This document shows, piece by piece, positions 28,094 to 35,716 of a stretch of DNA of 49,576 nucleotides. Made by a program: the position numbers and the translations under genes. How positions within the stretch are numbered: position 1 is the stretch's first letter; every line of letters starts with the position of its first letter. Under the pieces are notes generated by a model, which worked only from the letters and a program-made list of their open reading frames with translations, was not told the origin of the DNA and did not search any database. Location of the stretch: positions 1-49,576 of the forward strand of contig NZ_PVLQ01000005.1 in the NCBI RefSeq assembly GCF_002980595.1, in the 5' to 3' direction. The DNA comes from Malikia granosa. GTDB taxonomy: Bacteria > Pseudomonadota > Gammaproteobacteria > Burkholderiales > Burkholderiaceae_C.

Positions 28094-28477
28094 ATGAGCG
28101 CCCCCACCCCAGAGACCTTTGCCCAACAGCTGCAACAGTTGCGTCACGACCTGATCGAACAGATTCGCCAGCAGCGCGGCGGCAAGATCGGCCGCGCCGA
28201 AGCCGCTGAAGACCGCCATGACATCCAGAGCGGCGACTGGGCGCAATTCGATGGCGAGCGCGATCTCGCGATGGCGCTGGACCAGCGCGAGACGGCGGAG
28301 CTGCAGGCGATCGACGCGGCGCTCAAGCGGATCGCGAACGGCAGCTACGGCTATTGCGGCGATTGCGAAGCCGAAATCCCGGCGGCACGGCTGCATGCCA
28401 GCCCGACCACGCTGCGCTGCCTGACCTGCCAGGAGCGCGCCGAGCGCGCCAGCGGCGAGACCCACCCCACCCTCTGA
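28094..28477 (+). CDS. TraR/DksA-family zinc-finger protein
   Basis: The 127-residue protein has an N-terminal coiled-coil half (about 5-80, rich in Gln/Glu/Arg/Ala) and a C-terminal four-cysteine zinc finger C88-x2-C91...C109-x2-C112 (YCGDCEAEIPAARLHASPTT then RCLTCQE). DksA-type proteins enter the RNA polymerase secondary channel and, with ppGpp, alter promoter choice. This is a short paralogue, not the 140-150-residue housekeeping DksA. I chose the ATG at 28094, which has GGAG nine bases upstream; the ATG at 28085 abuts the GGAG and is unlikely. Divergent from phaM, with an FNR-like box upstream. Confidence 0.85.
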   Translation: MSAPTPETFAQQLQQLRHDLIEQIRQQRGGKIGRAEAAEDRHDIQSGDWAQFDGERDLAMALDQRETAELQAIDAALKRIANGSYGYCGDCEAEIPAARLHASPTTLRCLTCQERAERASGETHPTL

Positions 28478-28500
28478 CCCCGTTTCCCGGCAAGCGGCCT

Positions 28501-29364
28501 TCAGGCCGCCAAGGCCAGGGTCTGGGCGATGGCGCCAAACAGGCTCTGGCCCTGCGGGCCCTTGACCTCGAGGCGCAGCTGGTCGCCCTCCTCCAACGCC
28601 GGGGAGCGCTGCGCCAGGCAACCGAGCACCGTGCCGGCGCCCAGCGGGCGATGGCGGCACAGCAGCGCCAGCCACTGGCCGAAATGGAGTGAGCCGGCCT
28701 CGGGCTCGCCGCCAGCCAGCGCCTGTCCGTTGCGCGTGAGCTGCAGGGGCAGCTTGAGGCGGCCACGCTGCCAGGCCGATCCGAGCTCGTCGAGCGTGAC
28801 GGCGACCGGGCTGAAGGCAGTGGCTGGCCAGGCCGGCATGGCGCCCTCAGGCGCCGCAGCGCCTGCCGGCGCCCGCAAGCACCAGTCATTGACCAGCATC
28901 AGCAGCCGGATCGCGTCGAGCGCCTGCTCGGGACTCGCGCGTGCCGGCAGGTCGGCGCTGACGACCGCCAGACCGGCGCCACAGTCGACGCCAAGCGCCG
29001 GCTCATGCCAGGGCATGTCGTCGCAGGGCCCGAGGAAGGCATCGCCTGATCCCTGACGCAGCGACAATTGCCTGCCAGCCCCAGCGGGCTGTTCGGGCAG
29101 CGCCGGATCCGCCGCGGCCCATTGGAAGGCGCGCGGCAGCGGCGCCATGCAGCGACCGGGCTCGAAGGGAAAGGCATGGCGGGCCCGTCCCTGGTTCAGC
29201 GCCACATAGAAATCCTGCAGTTGCGGGGCGATGAAGTTCCAGTCGTCGAGCGCCTGCTGCAGCGTCTGGGCCGCGCCCGTGGCGTAGCAGGCCAGGCCGA
29301 GATCGCGCGAGACGACGAGCAGCTGGCCGTCGCGCGAGCCGTCCTTGTAGGTAGCCAGTTTCAT
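28501..29364 (-). CDS. Degenerate fumarylacetoacetate-hydrolase-family protein
   Basis: The 287-residue protein begins MKLATYKDGSRDGQLLVVSR and keeps DWNFIAPQLQD, RARHAFPFEPGRCMAPLPRAFQW, FLGPCDD, PATAFSPVAVTLDELG and GQSLFGAI, all typical of the roughly 327-residue FAH-like proteins of Burkholderiales. However, the metal-binding Glu-x-Glu region (usually FEAEVAV) reads VDCGAGLAV here, so both glutamates are lost, and about 40 residues around the GSGTVSN loop are missing. Asp160 (LVNDW) is kept. The frame is intact with good coding character, so it is a probable pseudoenzyme rather than a frameshifted gene. It lies 8 bp downstream of dps on the same strand. Confidence 0.8.
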   Translation of the reverse strand: MKLATYKDGSRDGQLLVVSRDLGLACYATGAAQTLQQALDDWNFIAPQLQDFYVALNQGRARHAFPFEPGRCMAPLPRAFQWAAADPALPEQPAGAGRQLSLRQGSGDAFLGPCDDMPWHEPALGVDCGAGLAVVSADLPARASPEQALDAIRLLMLVNDWCLRAPAGAAAPEGAMPAWPATAFSPVAVTLDELGSAWQRGRLKLPLQLTRNGQALAGGEPEAGSLHFGQWLALLCRHRPLGAGTVLGCLAQRSPALEEGDQLRLEVKGPQGQSLFGAIAQTLALAA

Positions 29365-29372
29365 CCTGGCGT

Positions 29373-29870
29373 TCAGTCCTCGAGCAGGCTGCGCAGCATC
29401 CAGGCCGACTGCTCGTGCACGCTCAGGCGCTGCGTCAACAGGTCGGCACTGGGCTGGTCGTCGGCCTGGTTCACCAGCGCAAACAGGCCGCGCGCGGTGC
29501 GCGCCACCGCCTCGTGGCCCTCGGCCAGCAGGCGGATCATCTCGGTCGCCTTGTGCGGACGGGCCTCGACATCGGGCAGCGAGCTCAGGCGGACGAACTC
29601 GGCATAGGAGCCCGGCGCCGGATGGCCCAGCGCGCGGATGCGCTCGGCGATCGGATCGACCGCGTTCCACAGCTCGGTGTACTGCTGCATGAACATCGCA
29701 TGCAGGCTGTTGAACATCGGTCCGGTCACGTTCCAGTGGAAATTGTGCGTGGTCAGGTAGAGCGTGAAGGTATCGGCCAGCAGGCGGCTCAGGCCCTGGG
29801 CAATCGCCGCCCGGTCCTGCTCACCGATGCCGATGTCCATCTTGAGGGCTTCAGTCTTCTTCTTTTCCAT
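29373..29870 (-). CDS. dps: Dps-family DNA-protecting ferritin
   Basis: The 165-residue protein has the Dps ferroxidase residues His45 (THNFHWNVTG), His57 (NSLHAMF), Asp72 and Glu76 (VDPIAERI), spaced exactly as His51, His63, Asp78 and Glu82 of Escherichia coli Dps. It forms a dodecamer that oxidises iron with hydrogen peroxide and protects DNA. A lysine-bearing N-terminal tail (MEKKKTEALK) could bind DNA. GGAG lies six bases before the ATG at 29868-29870. OxyR, encoded at 11248-12219, is a plausible regulator. The FAH-like gene follows 8 bp downstream; cfa is divergent. Confidence 0.93.
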   Translation of the reverse strand: MEKKKTEALKMDIGIGEQDRAAIAQGLSRLLADTFTLYLTTHNFHWNVTGPMFNSLHAMFMQQYTELWNAVDPIAERIRALGHPAPGSYAEFVRLSSLPDVEARPHKATEMIRLLAEGHEAVARTARGLFALVNQADDQPSADLLTQRLSVHEQSAWMLRSLLED

Positions 29871-29961
29871 ATCGAACTCCAGTTCCAAAATCCGCAACGA
29901 CAACTGCGTGGCTTGATCTTAATCCGGCCCGGATCGCAGGAGAATTTCATCTGTCGGCCTC

Positions 29962-29984
29962 GGTGATTGAAAAAATCAATCACC
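29962..29984. promoter_or_regulatory. Inverted repeat between dps and cfa
   Basis: GGTGATTGA (29962-29970), loop AAAAA and TCAATCACC (29976-29984) form a perfect 9-bp inverted repeat in the divergent dps-cfa region. It resembles a regulator site more than a terminator since no gene ends here. The inner TTGA-N5-TCAA is one base short of FNR spacing, so FNR is not supported. Confidence 0.5.
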
Positions 29985-30053
29985 AAGCGTACGCCAGCGG
30001 CTGGACCGCACGCGCCCTCTTGGCTTACTTTCACGCCGGGGAGGGAGCACAAG

Positions 30054-31232
30054 ATGGACAAGGAACTGGTTCAAGCGGCCGGGTTCGAGCGTCCGCAGCC
30101 GGAACAGACCGGTGCGCAGGCCGCGTTCGAGGAACTGCTCGCGCAAGCCGATGTCAGGCTCAACGGTCCCAGGCCCTGGGACCTGCAGATCCGGCACGGC
30201 GGCACTTTCGAGCGCGTGCTCGGCCAAGGCAGCCTGGGCCTGGGCGAGAGCTATATGGACGGCTGGTGGGACTGCGAGCGGGTCGACGAATTCATCTGCC
30301 GCGCGCTGCGCGCCGGCCTCGACCGGCAGGTGCGCAACCCGGCACTGCTGCTGCTCGCGCTCAAGTCCCGGCTGATGAACCTGCAGTCCCGCGCGCGCGC
30401 CTGGCAGGTGGGCGAGCGGCATTACGACAGCGGCAACGAACTGTTCGAGGCCATGCTCGACCCGACCATGTCCTACAGCTGCGGCTACTGGGCCAATGGC
30501 GCGACCCTGGAGCAGGCACAGCGCGCCAAGCTGGAGCTGATCTGCCGCAAGCTGCAGCTCAGGCCCGGCATGACCCTGCTCGACATCGGCTGCGGCTGGG
30601 GCGGGCTGATGCGCCATGCCGCCGAGCAATACGGCGCGATCTGCGTCGGACTGACGATCTCGCGCGAGCAGGCCAAATGGGCCGGCCGCCAACTGCAGGG
30701 CCTGCCGGCCCGGGTCGAACTGGTCGACTACCGCGAGTTCAGGCCCGCCGGCGGGCAGCGCTTCGACCGCCTGGTCTCGGTTGGCATGTTCGAGCATGTG
30801 GGGCCGAAGAACTACCGCAGCTATTTCGAGCTGGCCCGGCGCCACCTGCGCGAGGACGGCCTGTTCCTGCTGCACAGCATAGGCAAGAACCGTCCCGGCG
30901 GCGCCAACGATCCCTGGATCGAGAAATACATTTTCCCCAACGGCCGGCTGCCGAGCGTGGGCGAACTGACCCGGGCCGCCGAGCGCGAGTTCGTGCTCGA
31001 GGACCTGCACAACTTCGGCGCCGACTACGACCGCACGTTGATGGCCTGGCTGGAACGCTTCGATGCCGCCTGGCCCCGGCTGCAGCCGCGCTACCCGGAG
31101 CGCTTCCGGCGCATGTGGCGCTACTACCTGATGGCCTGCGCCGGCGGCTTCCGCGCGCGCGACAACCAGCTCTGGCAGCTGGTGCTGTCACCGCGCGGCG
31201 TGAGCGGCGGCTATCGCCGACCGCTGCTCTGA
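30054..31232 (+). CDS. cfa: Cyclopropane-fatty-acyl-phospholipid synthase
   Basis: The 392-residue protein has an N-terminal lipid-binding segment with GLGESYMDGWWDCERVDEF, the conserved HYDSGNELFEAMLDPTMSYSC region, the S-adenosylmethionine motif LLDIGCGWGGLMRHAAEQYG, SVGMFEHVGPKNY and the C-terminal KYIFPNGRLPSVG. It methylenates double bonds of membrane phospholipid acyl chains, typically at entry into stationary phase. The ATG at 30054 has GGAG eight to ten bases upstream; an earlier in-frame codon at 29967 lies inside the inverted repeat and is rejected. Divergent from dps, another stationary-phase and stress gene. Confidence 0.94.
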   Translation: MDKELVQAAGFERPQPEQTGAQAAFEELLAQADVRLNGPRPWDLQIRHGGTFERVLGQGSLGLGESYMDGWWDCERVDEFICRALRAGLDRQVRNPALLLLALKSRLMNLQSRARAWQVGERHYDSGNELFEAMLDPTMSYSCGYWANGATLEQAQRAKLELICRKLQLRPGMTLLDIGCGWGGLMRHAAEQYGAICVGLTISREQAKWAGRQLQGLPARVELVDYREFRPAGGQRFDRLVSVGMFEHVGPKNYRSYFELARRHLREDGLFLLHSIGKNRPGGANDPWIEKYIFPNGRLPSVGELTRAAEREFVLEDLHNFGADYDRTLMAWLERFDAAWPRLQPRYPERFRRMWRYYLMACAGGFRARDNQLWQLVLSPRGVSGGYRRPLL

Positions 31233-31287
31233 AGCCAGCGGCCCGGCCCGCCGACGGGCCACATGGATGCGCGACAATCGCAGCACC

Positions 31288-32133
31288 ATGAATACTTACG
31301 TCTTGACCCTGTCCTGCCAGGACAAGCCCGGCATCGTGCACGCTGTCTCGGGCTTCCTGCTGGAACATGGCGGCAACATCGAGGAAGCCGCCCAGTACAA
31401 TGACCACGATACCGGGCTGTTCTTCATGCGGGTGCAGTTCGTCTGCCTGAGCCTGGGCCAGCAGGAACTGCGCCAGGCCGTCGGGCAGTTTGTGCAGGCG
31501 CACGCGATGGACTGGAGCCTGCATGCACTCGACGCCCGCCTGCCGACCGTGATCATGGTGAGCCAGCAGGGCCATTGCCTGAACGACCTGCTGTTCCGCT
31601 GGAAGAGCGGCCTGCTGCCGATCGACATCCGGGCCATCATCAGCAACCACCGCGACTTCTACCAGCTAGCGGCGAGCTACAACATCCCCTTCCATCACCT
31701 GCCGGTCACGGCTGCGACCAAGGCCCAGGTCGAGGCGCGCCAGCTCGAGATCATCGAGCAGGAGCGGGCCGACCTGGTGGTACTGGCGCGCTACATGCAG
31801 GTGCTCTCGAACGAGATGTGCGCCAAGCTGGCCGGCAAGGCGATCAACATCCACCACAGCTTCCTGCCCAGCTTCAAGGGTGCCAAGCCCTACTACCAGG
31901 CGCACCAGCGCGGGGTCAAGCTGATCGGCGCGACCGCCCACTACGTGACAGCCGACCTCGACGAGGGCCCGATCATCGAGCAGGACGTGGCGCGGGTCGA
32001 CCACAGCATGACGGTGGACGACCTGACGGGCATCGGCCGCGACACCGAGAGCCAGGTGCTCGCGCGCGCCGTCAAGTGGCACAGCGAGCACCGCGTGCTG
32101 CTCAACGGCCACCGCACCGTGGTGTTCCGCTGA
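31288..32133 (+). CDS. purU: Formyltetrahydrofolate deformylase
   Basis: The 281-residue protein has an N-terminal ACT-like domain (MNTYVLTLSCQDKPGIVHAV, about 1-80) and a formyltransferase-fold domain with INIHHSFLPSFKGAKPYYQA and ATAHYVTADLDEGPIIEQD, the latter holding the catalytic Asp. It hydrolyses 10-formyl-tetrahydrofolate to formate and tetrahydrofolate, balancing one-carbon pools and supplying formate to PurT. The ATG at 31288 gives the usual N-terminus; an ATG seven codons earlier is possible. It converges on hsp20. Confidence 0.95.
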   Translation: MNTYVLTLSCQDKPGIVHAVSGFLLEHGGNIEEAAQYNDHDTGLFFMRVQFVCLSLGQQELRQAVGQFVQAHAMDWSLHALDARLPTVIMVSQQGHCLNDLLFRWKSGLLPIDIRAIISNHRDFYQLAASYNIPFHHLPVTAATKAQVEARQLEIIEQERADLVVLARYMQVLSNEMCAKLAGKAINIHHSFLPSFKGAKPYYQAHQRGVKLIGATAHYVTADLDEGPIIEQDVARVDHSMTVDDLTGIGRDTESQVLARAVKWHSEHRVLLNGHRTVVFR

Positions 32134-32146
32134 GCCAGGCAGGCCG

Positions 32147-32164
32147 GCCCGGCCCTGGCCGGGC
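32147..32164. terminator. Hairpin between convergent purU and hsp20
   Basis: GCCCGGCC (32147-32154), CT and GGCCGGGC (32157-32164) make a perfect 8-bp stem, flanked by an outer GAGCC/GGCTC pairing. It lies between the purU stop and the hsp20 stop, so it can end both transcripts. No T-run is present. Confidence 0.5.
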
Positions 32165-32167
32165 GGC

Positions 32168-32596
32168 TCAGTCGATCTCGAGCCGGTGGCCGCTGCTGCT
32201 GCCCTGGCGCTTGGGCAGGGTCAGGCTCAGCACGCCGTTGTCGAACTTGGCCTTGGCCTGGCTGTTGTCGATGTCGGCCGGCAGCTGGAAGCTGCGCTCG
32301 ACCGAGCCGAAATAGCGCTCGCTGCGCAAGGTCTTCTCGTCGGCGGTCTGGCTGTCTTGCTGCTTGACCTCGGCGCGCAGGGTCACGACATTGCCTTCGA
32401 CCGTGACCTGGATGTCTTCCTTGGCGACCCCGGGCAGTTCGGCCTGCACCGTGTAGGCGCCGTCCGACTCCTTGACGTCGACCTTGATCGACTGCGGCAG
32501 CGGGTCGCCATGCAGGGGTCGGATGAAGAAACCGGGCGACATCAGGTCCTTGAACAGATCGTCGAACGGGTTGCCGCGGGTCATCAGGCTGTTCAT
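32168..32596 (-). CDS. Small heat-shock protein, Hsp20/alpha-crystallin family
   Basis: The 142-residue protein has a short N-terminal arm (MNSLMTRGNPFDDLFKDLMS), an alpha-crystallin domain from about 40 to 130 (IKVDVKESDGAYTVQAELPG, then VAKEDIQVTVEGNVVTLRAEV), FGSVERSFQLPADID and the C-terminal GVLSLTLPKR in which the L-x-L supports oligomer contacts. It holds unfolding proteins during stress. AGGAG lies nine bases before the ATG at 32594-32596. It lies downstream of yggS on the same strand but has its own promoter-like sequence at 32676-32704. Confidence 0.92.
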   Translation of the reverse strand: MNSLMTRGNPFDDLFKDLMSPGFFIRPLHGDPLPQSIKVDVKESDGAYTVQAELPGVAKEDIQVTVEGNVVTLRAEVKQQDSQTADEKTLRSERYFGSVERSFQLPADIDNSQAKAKFDNGVLSLTLPKRQGSSSGHRLEID

Positions 32597-32675
32597 GCTT
32601 TTCACTCCTTGGATCGGGACGAAGATTGGGTGCCAACGTCGATGGCCTGGCCGGCCATGTCCTGCTGCAGGAATG

Positions 32676-32704
32676 ACAATAATGCCCGGCCCGCCGAATT
32701 GCAA
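32676..32704 (-). promoter_or_regulatory. Putative promoter of hsp20
   Basis: On the minus strand TTGCAA (32704-32699) and TATTGT (32681-32676) are 17 bases apart. The same stretch starts CTTGCA and contains GGCATTAT, a loose resemblance to the sigma32 pattern CTTGAA-N-CCCATNT. Which sigma factor is used cannot be decided from sequence. Confidence 0.4.
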
Positions 32705-32722
32705 GCGGCCGCCAGCGGCGCT

Positions 32723-33430
32723 TCAGGCGGATGCGGGATAGTGGCGTGAACCGAAGATGGCGCTGCCCACGCGCACCAGGGTACTGCCGCTGGCGATGGC
32801 GGCCTCGAGATCGTCGCTCATGCCCATCGACAGGGTGTCGAGCGCCAGCCCCCGTTCGTTGAGCGCGTCGAACAGCGCGCGCGCGCGGCCGAACACTGCG
32901 CAGGCGCTGGCGAAATCGGGCGCCGGCTCGGGGATGCACATCAGGCCGCGCAGCTGCAGGCGCGGCAAGGCAGCAACCGCCTGCGCCAGCTCGAGCGCCT
33001 GCTCGGGCTGCACGCCCGACTTGTTCGGGCCGCCATCGACATTGACCTGCACGCAGACCTGCAAGGGCGGCAACTCGGCGGGCCGCTGCTCGCTCAGGCG
33101 CTGCGCGACCTTGAACCGGTCTATCGTGTGGACCCAGTCGAAATGCTCGGCCACCGGACGGGTCTTGTTGCTCTGCAGCGGCCCGATGCAGTGCCACTCG
33201 AGGCCACTCAGGCCGGCGGCCTGCAGCTGCTGCACCTTCTCGACCCCTTCCTGCACATAGTTCTCGCCGAAGGCGCGCTGGCCAGCCAGCCAGGCCTGGC
33301 GCACCGCCTCGGCATCGAAGGTCTTGGAAACCGCCAGCAGGCGCACCGAGTCCCTGGACCGGCCGGCGCGATCGCAAGCCTGGCCGATGCGCGCTTGCAG
33401 GGCTTGGAGATTGGCAAGGATCATGGACAT
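32723..33430 (-). CDS. yggS: Pyridoxal-phosphate homeostasis protein YggS
   Basis: The 235-residue protein has the YggS/PROSC motifs LLAVSKTFDAEAVRQAW with the PLP lysine in AVSK, RAFGENYVQEGVEKVQQL, WHCIGPLQSNKTR, VQVNVDGGPNKSG, LRGLMCIP and the C-terminal SMGMSDDLEAAIASGSTLVRVGSAIFG. It binds PLP without known catalysis and balances vitamin B6 and amino-acid pools. Two ATGs two codons apart (33430 and 33424) are both possible; neither has a clear ribosome-binding site. It is divergent from pilT across only 25 bp, the usual pilT-yggS neighbourhood. Confidence 0.94.
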   Translation of the reverse strand: MSMILANLQALQARIGQACDRAGRSRDSVRLLAVSKTFDAEAVRQAWLAGQRAFGENYVQEGVEKVQQLQAAGLSGLEWHCIGPLQSNKTRPVAEHFDWVHTIDRFKVAQRLSEQRPAELPPLQVCVQVNVDGGPNKSGVQPEQALELAQAVAALPRLQLRGLMCIPEPAPDFASACAVFGRARALFDALNERGLALDTLSMGMSDDLEAAIASGSTLVRVGSAIFGSRHYPASA

Positions 33431-33455
33431 AATGATAAAAAACAAGGGAGTCGGG

Positions 33456-34499
33456 ATGGACATCACCCAGCTGCTGGCTTTCAGCACCAAGAACAAGGCC
33501 TCGGACCTGCACCTGTCAGCCGGCTTGCCACCGATGATACGGGTGCATGGGGACGTCAGACGCATCAACGTGGAGGCGCTGGACCACAAGCAGGTCCACG
33601 CGATGATCTACGACATCATGAACGACGCCCAGCGCAAGCACTACGAGGAGTTTCTCGAGGTCGACTTCTCGTTCGAGCTCGAGGGTCTGGCGCGCTTCCG
33701 GGTCAATGCCTTCAACCAGAACCGCGGCGCGGCAGCGGCGTTCCGCACCATTCCCTCCCGGATACTGACGCTCGAGCAACTCAACTGCCCGCGCATCTTT
33801 GCCGACCTGGCGCTCAAGCCGCGCGGCCTGGTGCTGGTGACGGGGCCGACCGGCTCGGGCAAGTCGACCACGCTGGCTGCCATGGTCAACCACCTCAACG
33901 AGAACCAGTACGGCCATGTGCTGACGATCGAGGACCCGATCGAGTTCGTGCACGAATCGAAGAAATGCCTGGTCAACCAGCGCGAGGTCGGCCGCATGAC
34001 GCTGTCCTTCGCCAATGCGCTGCGCTCGGCGCTGCGCGAGGATCCGGACGCGGTGCTGGTCGGCGAGATGCGCGACCTCGAGACGATCCGGCTGGCGATG
34101 ACGGCGGCCGAGACCGGCCACCTGGTGTTCGGCACCCTGCACACCTCGTCGGCGGCCAAGACCATAGACCGCATCATCGATGTCTTCCCGTCCGAGGAAA
34201 AGGAGATGGTGCGCGCCATGCTGTCGGAGTCGCTGGTGGCGGTGATCTCGCAGACCCTGTGCAAGAACAAGGAAGGCAGCGGTCGCGTCGCGGCACACGA
34301 GATCATGCTCGGCACGCCGGCGGTGCGCAACCTGATCCGCGAGAACAAGGTCGCGCAGATGTATTCGGCGATCCAGATGGGCAATGGCTTTGGCATGCAG
34401 ACGCTGGACCAGAGCCTGTCGGAGCTGGTCAAGAGCAACCAGATCACCAACGCCGAGGCGCGCGGCAAGGCCAAGATCCCGGAGAACTTCCCCGGTTGA
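33456..34499 (+). CDS. pilT: Type IV pilus retraction ATPase PilT
   Basis: The 347-residue protein MDITQLLAFSTKNKASDLHLSAG has the PAS-like N-terminal domain, Walker A GPTGSGKSTT (about 128-137), the Asp box TIEDPIEFVH, Walker B VLVGEMRDLETI and the His box AAETGHLVFGTLHT, followed by the conserved AIRNLIRE-like AVRNLIRENK. It forms a hexameric motor at the base of the type IV pilus and depolymerises pilin, driving twitching. GGGAGTCGGG precedes the ATG. It is followed by pilU 52 bp later. Confidence 0.96.
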   Translation: MDITQLLAFSTKNKASDLHLSAGLPPMIRVHGDVRRINVEALDHKQVHAMIYDIMNDAQRKHYEEFLEVDFSFELEGLARFRVNAFNQNRGAAAAFRTIPSRILTLEQLNCPRIFADLALKPRGLVLVTGPTGSGKSTTLAAMVNHLNENQYGHVLTIEDPIEFVHESKKCLVNQREVGRMTLSFANALRSALREDPDAVLVGEMRDLETIRLAMTAAETGHLVFGTLHTSSAAKTIDRIIDVFPSEEKEMVRAMLSESLVAVISQTLCKNKEGSGRVAAHEIMLGTPAVRNLIRENKVAQMYSAIQMGNGFGMQTLDQSLSELVKSNQITNAEARGKAKIPENFPG

Positions 34500-34551
34500 G
34501 CGGGGAGGTCGGCCCACCACTGAGCCGGCTATGCCCGGCAGGAGCATGCAG

Positions 34552-35688
34552 ATGGAACGCGATCAAGCGAGCAAATTCGTCAACGACCTGCTCAGGCTGC
34601 TGGTCGAACGCAAGGGCAGCGACCTGTTCCTGACCGCCGACTTCCCGCCCGCGATCAAGGTCGATGGCCAGATCAGCAAGGTGTCGCCGCAGCCGCTGAG
34701 CAGCCAGCACACCCAGACGCTGGCGCGCGCGATCATGAACGACAAGCAGGCAGCCGAGTTCGAGCGCAGCCGGGAGTGCAACTTCGCGATCGCGCCGGCC
34801 GGCATCGGGCGCTTTCGCGTCAACTGCTTCCTGCAGATGGGCAAGGTCGGCATCGTGATGCGCACGATACCGAGCCAGATCCCGACCATAGACGGGCTGG
34901 GACTGCCGCAGGTGCTCAAGAACATCGCGCTGGCCAAGCGCGGCATCTGCATCCTGGTCGGCGGCACCGGATCGGGCAAGTCGACCACGCTGGCGGCGAT
35001 GGTCGACTGGCGCAACGAGAACACGCACGAGCATATCGTGACGGTGGAGGACCCGATCGAGTTCGTGCACCAGCACAAGAACTGCATCATCACCCAGCGC
35101 GAGGTCGGGCTAGACACCGACAACTGGGACAACGCGCTGAAGAACTCGCTGCGCCAGGCGCCCAACGTGATCCTGATGGGCGAGATCCGCGACCGCGAGA
35201 CCATGGAGCACGCGATCGCCTTCGCCGAGACCGGCCATCTCTGCATGGCGACCTTGCATGCCAACAGCGCCAACCAGGCGATGGAGCGCATCATCAACTT
35301 CTTCCCGCAGGAGCGCCACGCGCAGATGCTCAAGGATGTCTCGCTCAACATCAAAGGCATGATCGCGCAGCGCCTGATCCCGCGCCAGGACGGCAAGGGC
35401 CGCTATGCGGTGGTCGAGGTGCTGCTGCACAGCGGCCTGATCGCCGACCAGATCATGAAGGGCGAGATCAACGAGATCAAGGAGACGATGAAGAAGAGCC
35501 GCGAGGTCGGCATGCAGACCTTCGACCAGGCGCTGTTCGACGCCTTCGAGGCCCGGCTGATTTCCTACGAGGAGGCGCTGCGCAACGCCGACTCGCAGAA
35601 CGACCTCAAGCTCAACATCAAGCTCAACAGCCAGCGCGCGCGCAGCGCCGACCTGTCGGCCGGCACCGAGCACCTGACCTTGATCTGA
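34552..35688 (+). CDS. pilU: PilT-dependent retraction ATPase PilU
   Basis: The 378-residue protein MERDQASKFVNDLLRLLVER is a PilT paralogue with Walker A GGTGSGKSTT, TVEDPIEFVHQHKNC, LMGEIRDRETMEHAIAFAETGHLCMATLHAN and a longer C-terminus than PilT (LKLNIKLNSQRARS). PilU adds force to PilT-driven pilus retraction. Three in-frame ATGs are close (34531, 34546, 34552); I chose 34552 because GGAG lies seven bases upstream. Same operon as pilT; it converges on the BON-domain lipoprotein gene, with a GC-rich palindrome (35696-35709) between. Confidence 0.94.
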   Translation: MERDQASKFVNDLLRLLVERKGSDLFLTADFPPAIKVDGQISKVSPQPLSSQHTQTLARAIMNDKQAAEFERSRECNFAIAPAGIGRFRVNCFLQMGKVGIVMRTIPSQIPTIDGLGLPQVLKNIALAKRGICILVGGTGSGKSTTLAAMVDWRNENTHEHIVTVEDPIEFVHQHKNCIITQREVGLDTDNWDNALKNSLRQAPNVILMGEIRDRETMEHAIAFAETGHLCMATLHANSANQAMERIINFFPQERHAQMLKDVSLNIKGMIAQRLIPRQDGKGRYAVVEVLLHSGLIADQIMKGEINEIKETMKKSREVGMQTFDQALFDAFEARLISYEEALRNADSQNDLKLNIKLNSQRARSADLSAGTEHLTLI

Positions 35689-35716
35689 GCACCTGCCGCG
35701 CCGGCGCGGGGTCGGT

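Noticed and set aside
28501-29364. Calling the FAH-like gene a frameshifted pseudogene.
   Set aside because: The reading frame is continuous, has normal codon usage, starts and stops cleanly, and retains many family motifs; the losses are substitutions and a deletion within frame.
29913-29926. FNR-like sequence TTGATCTTAATCCG upstream of dps.
   Set aside because: The left half is perfect, but the right half matches only three of five bases; this is expected by chance at this level.
35696-35709. CCGCGCCGGCGCGG palindrome between pilU and the BON lipoprotein gene.
   Set aside because: It has no loop and no T-run, and such GC palindromes are common in this base composition; too weak to annotate as a terminator.
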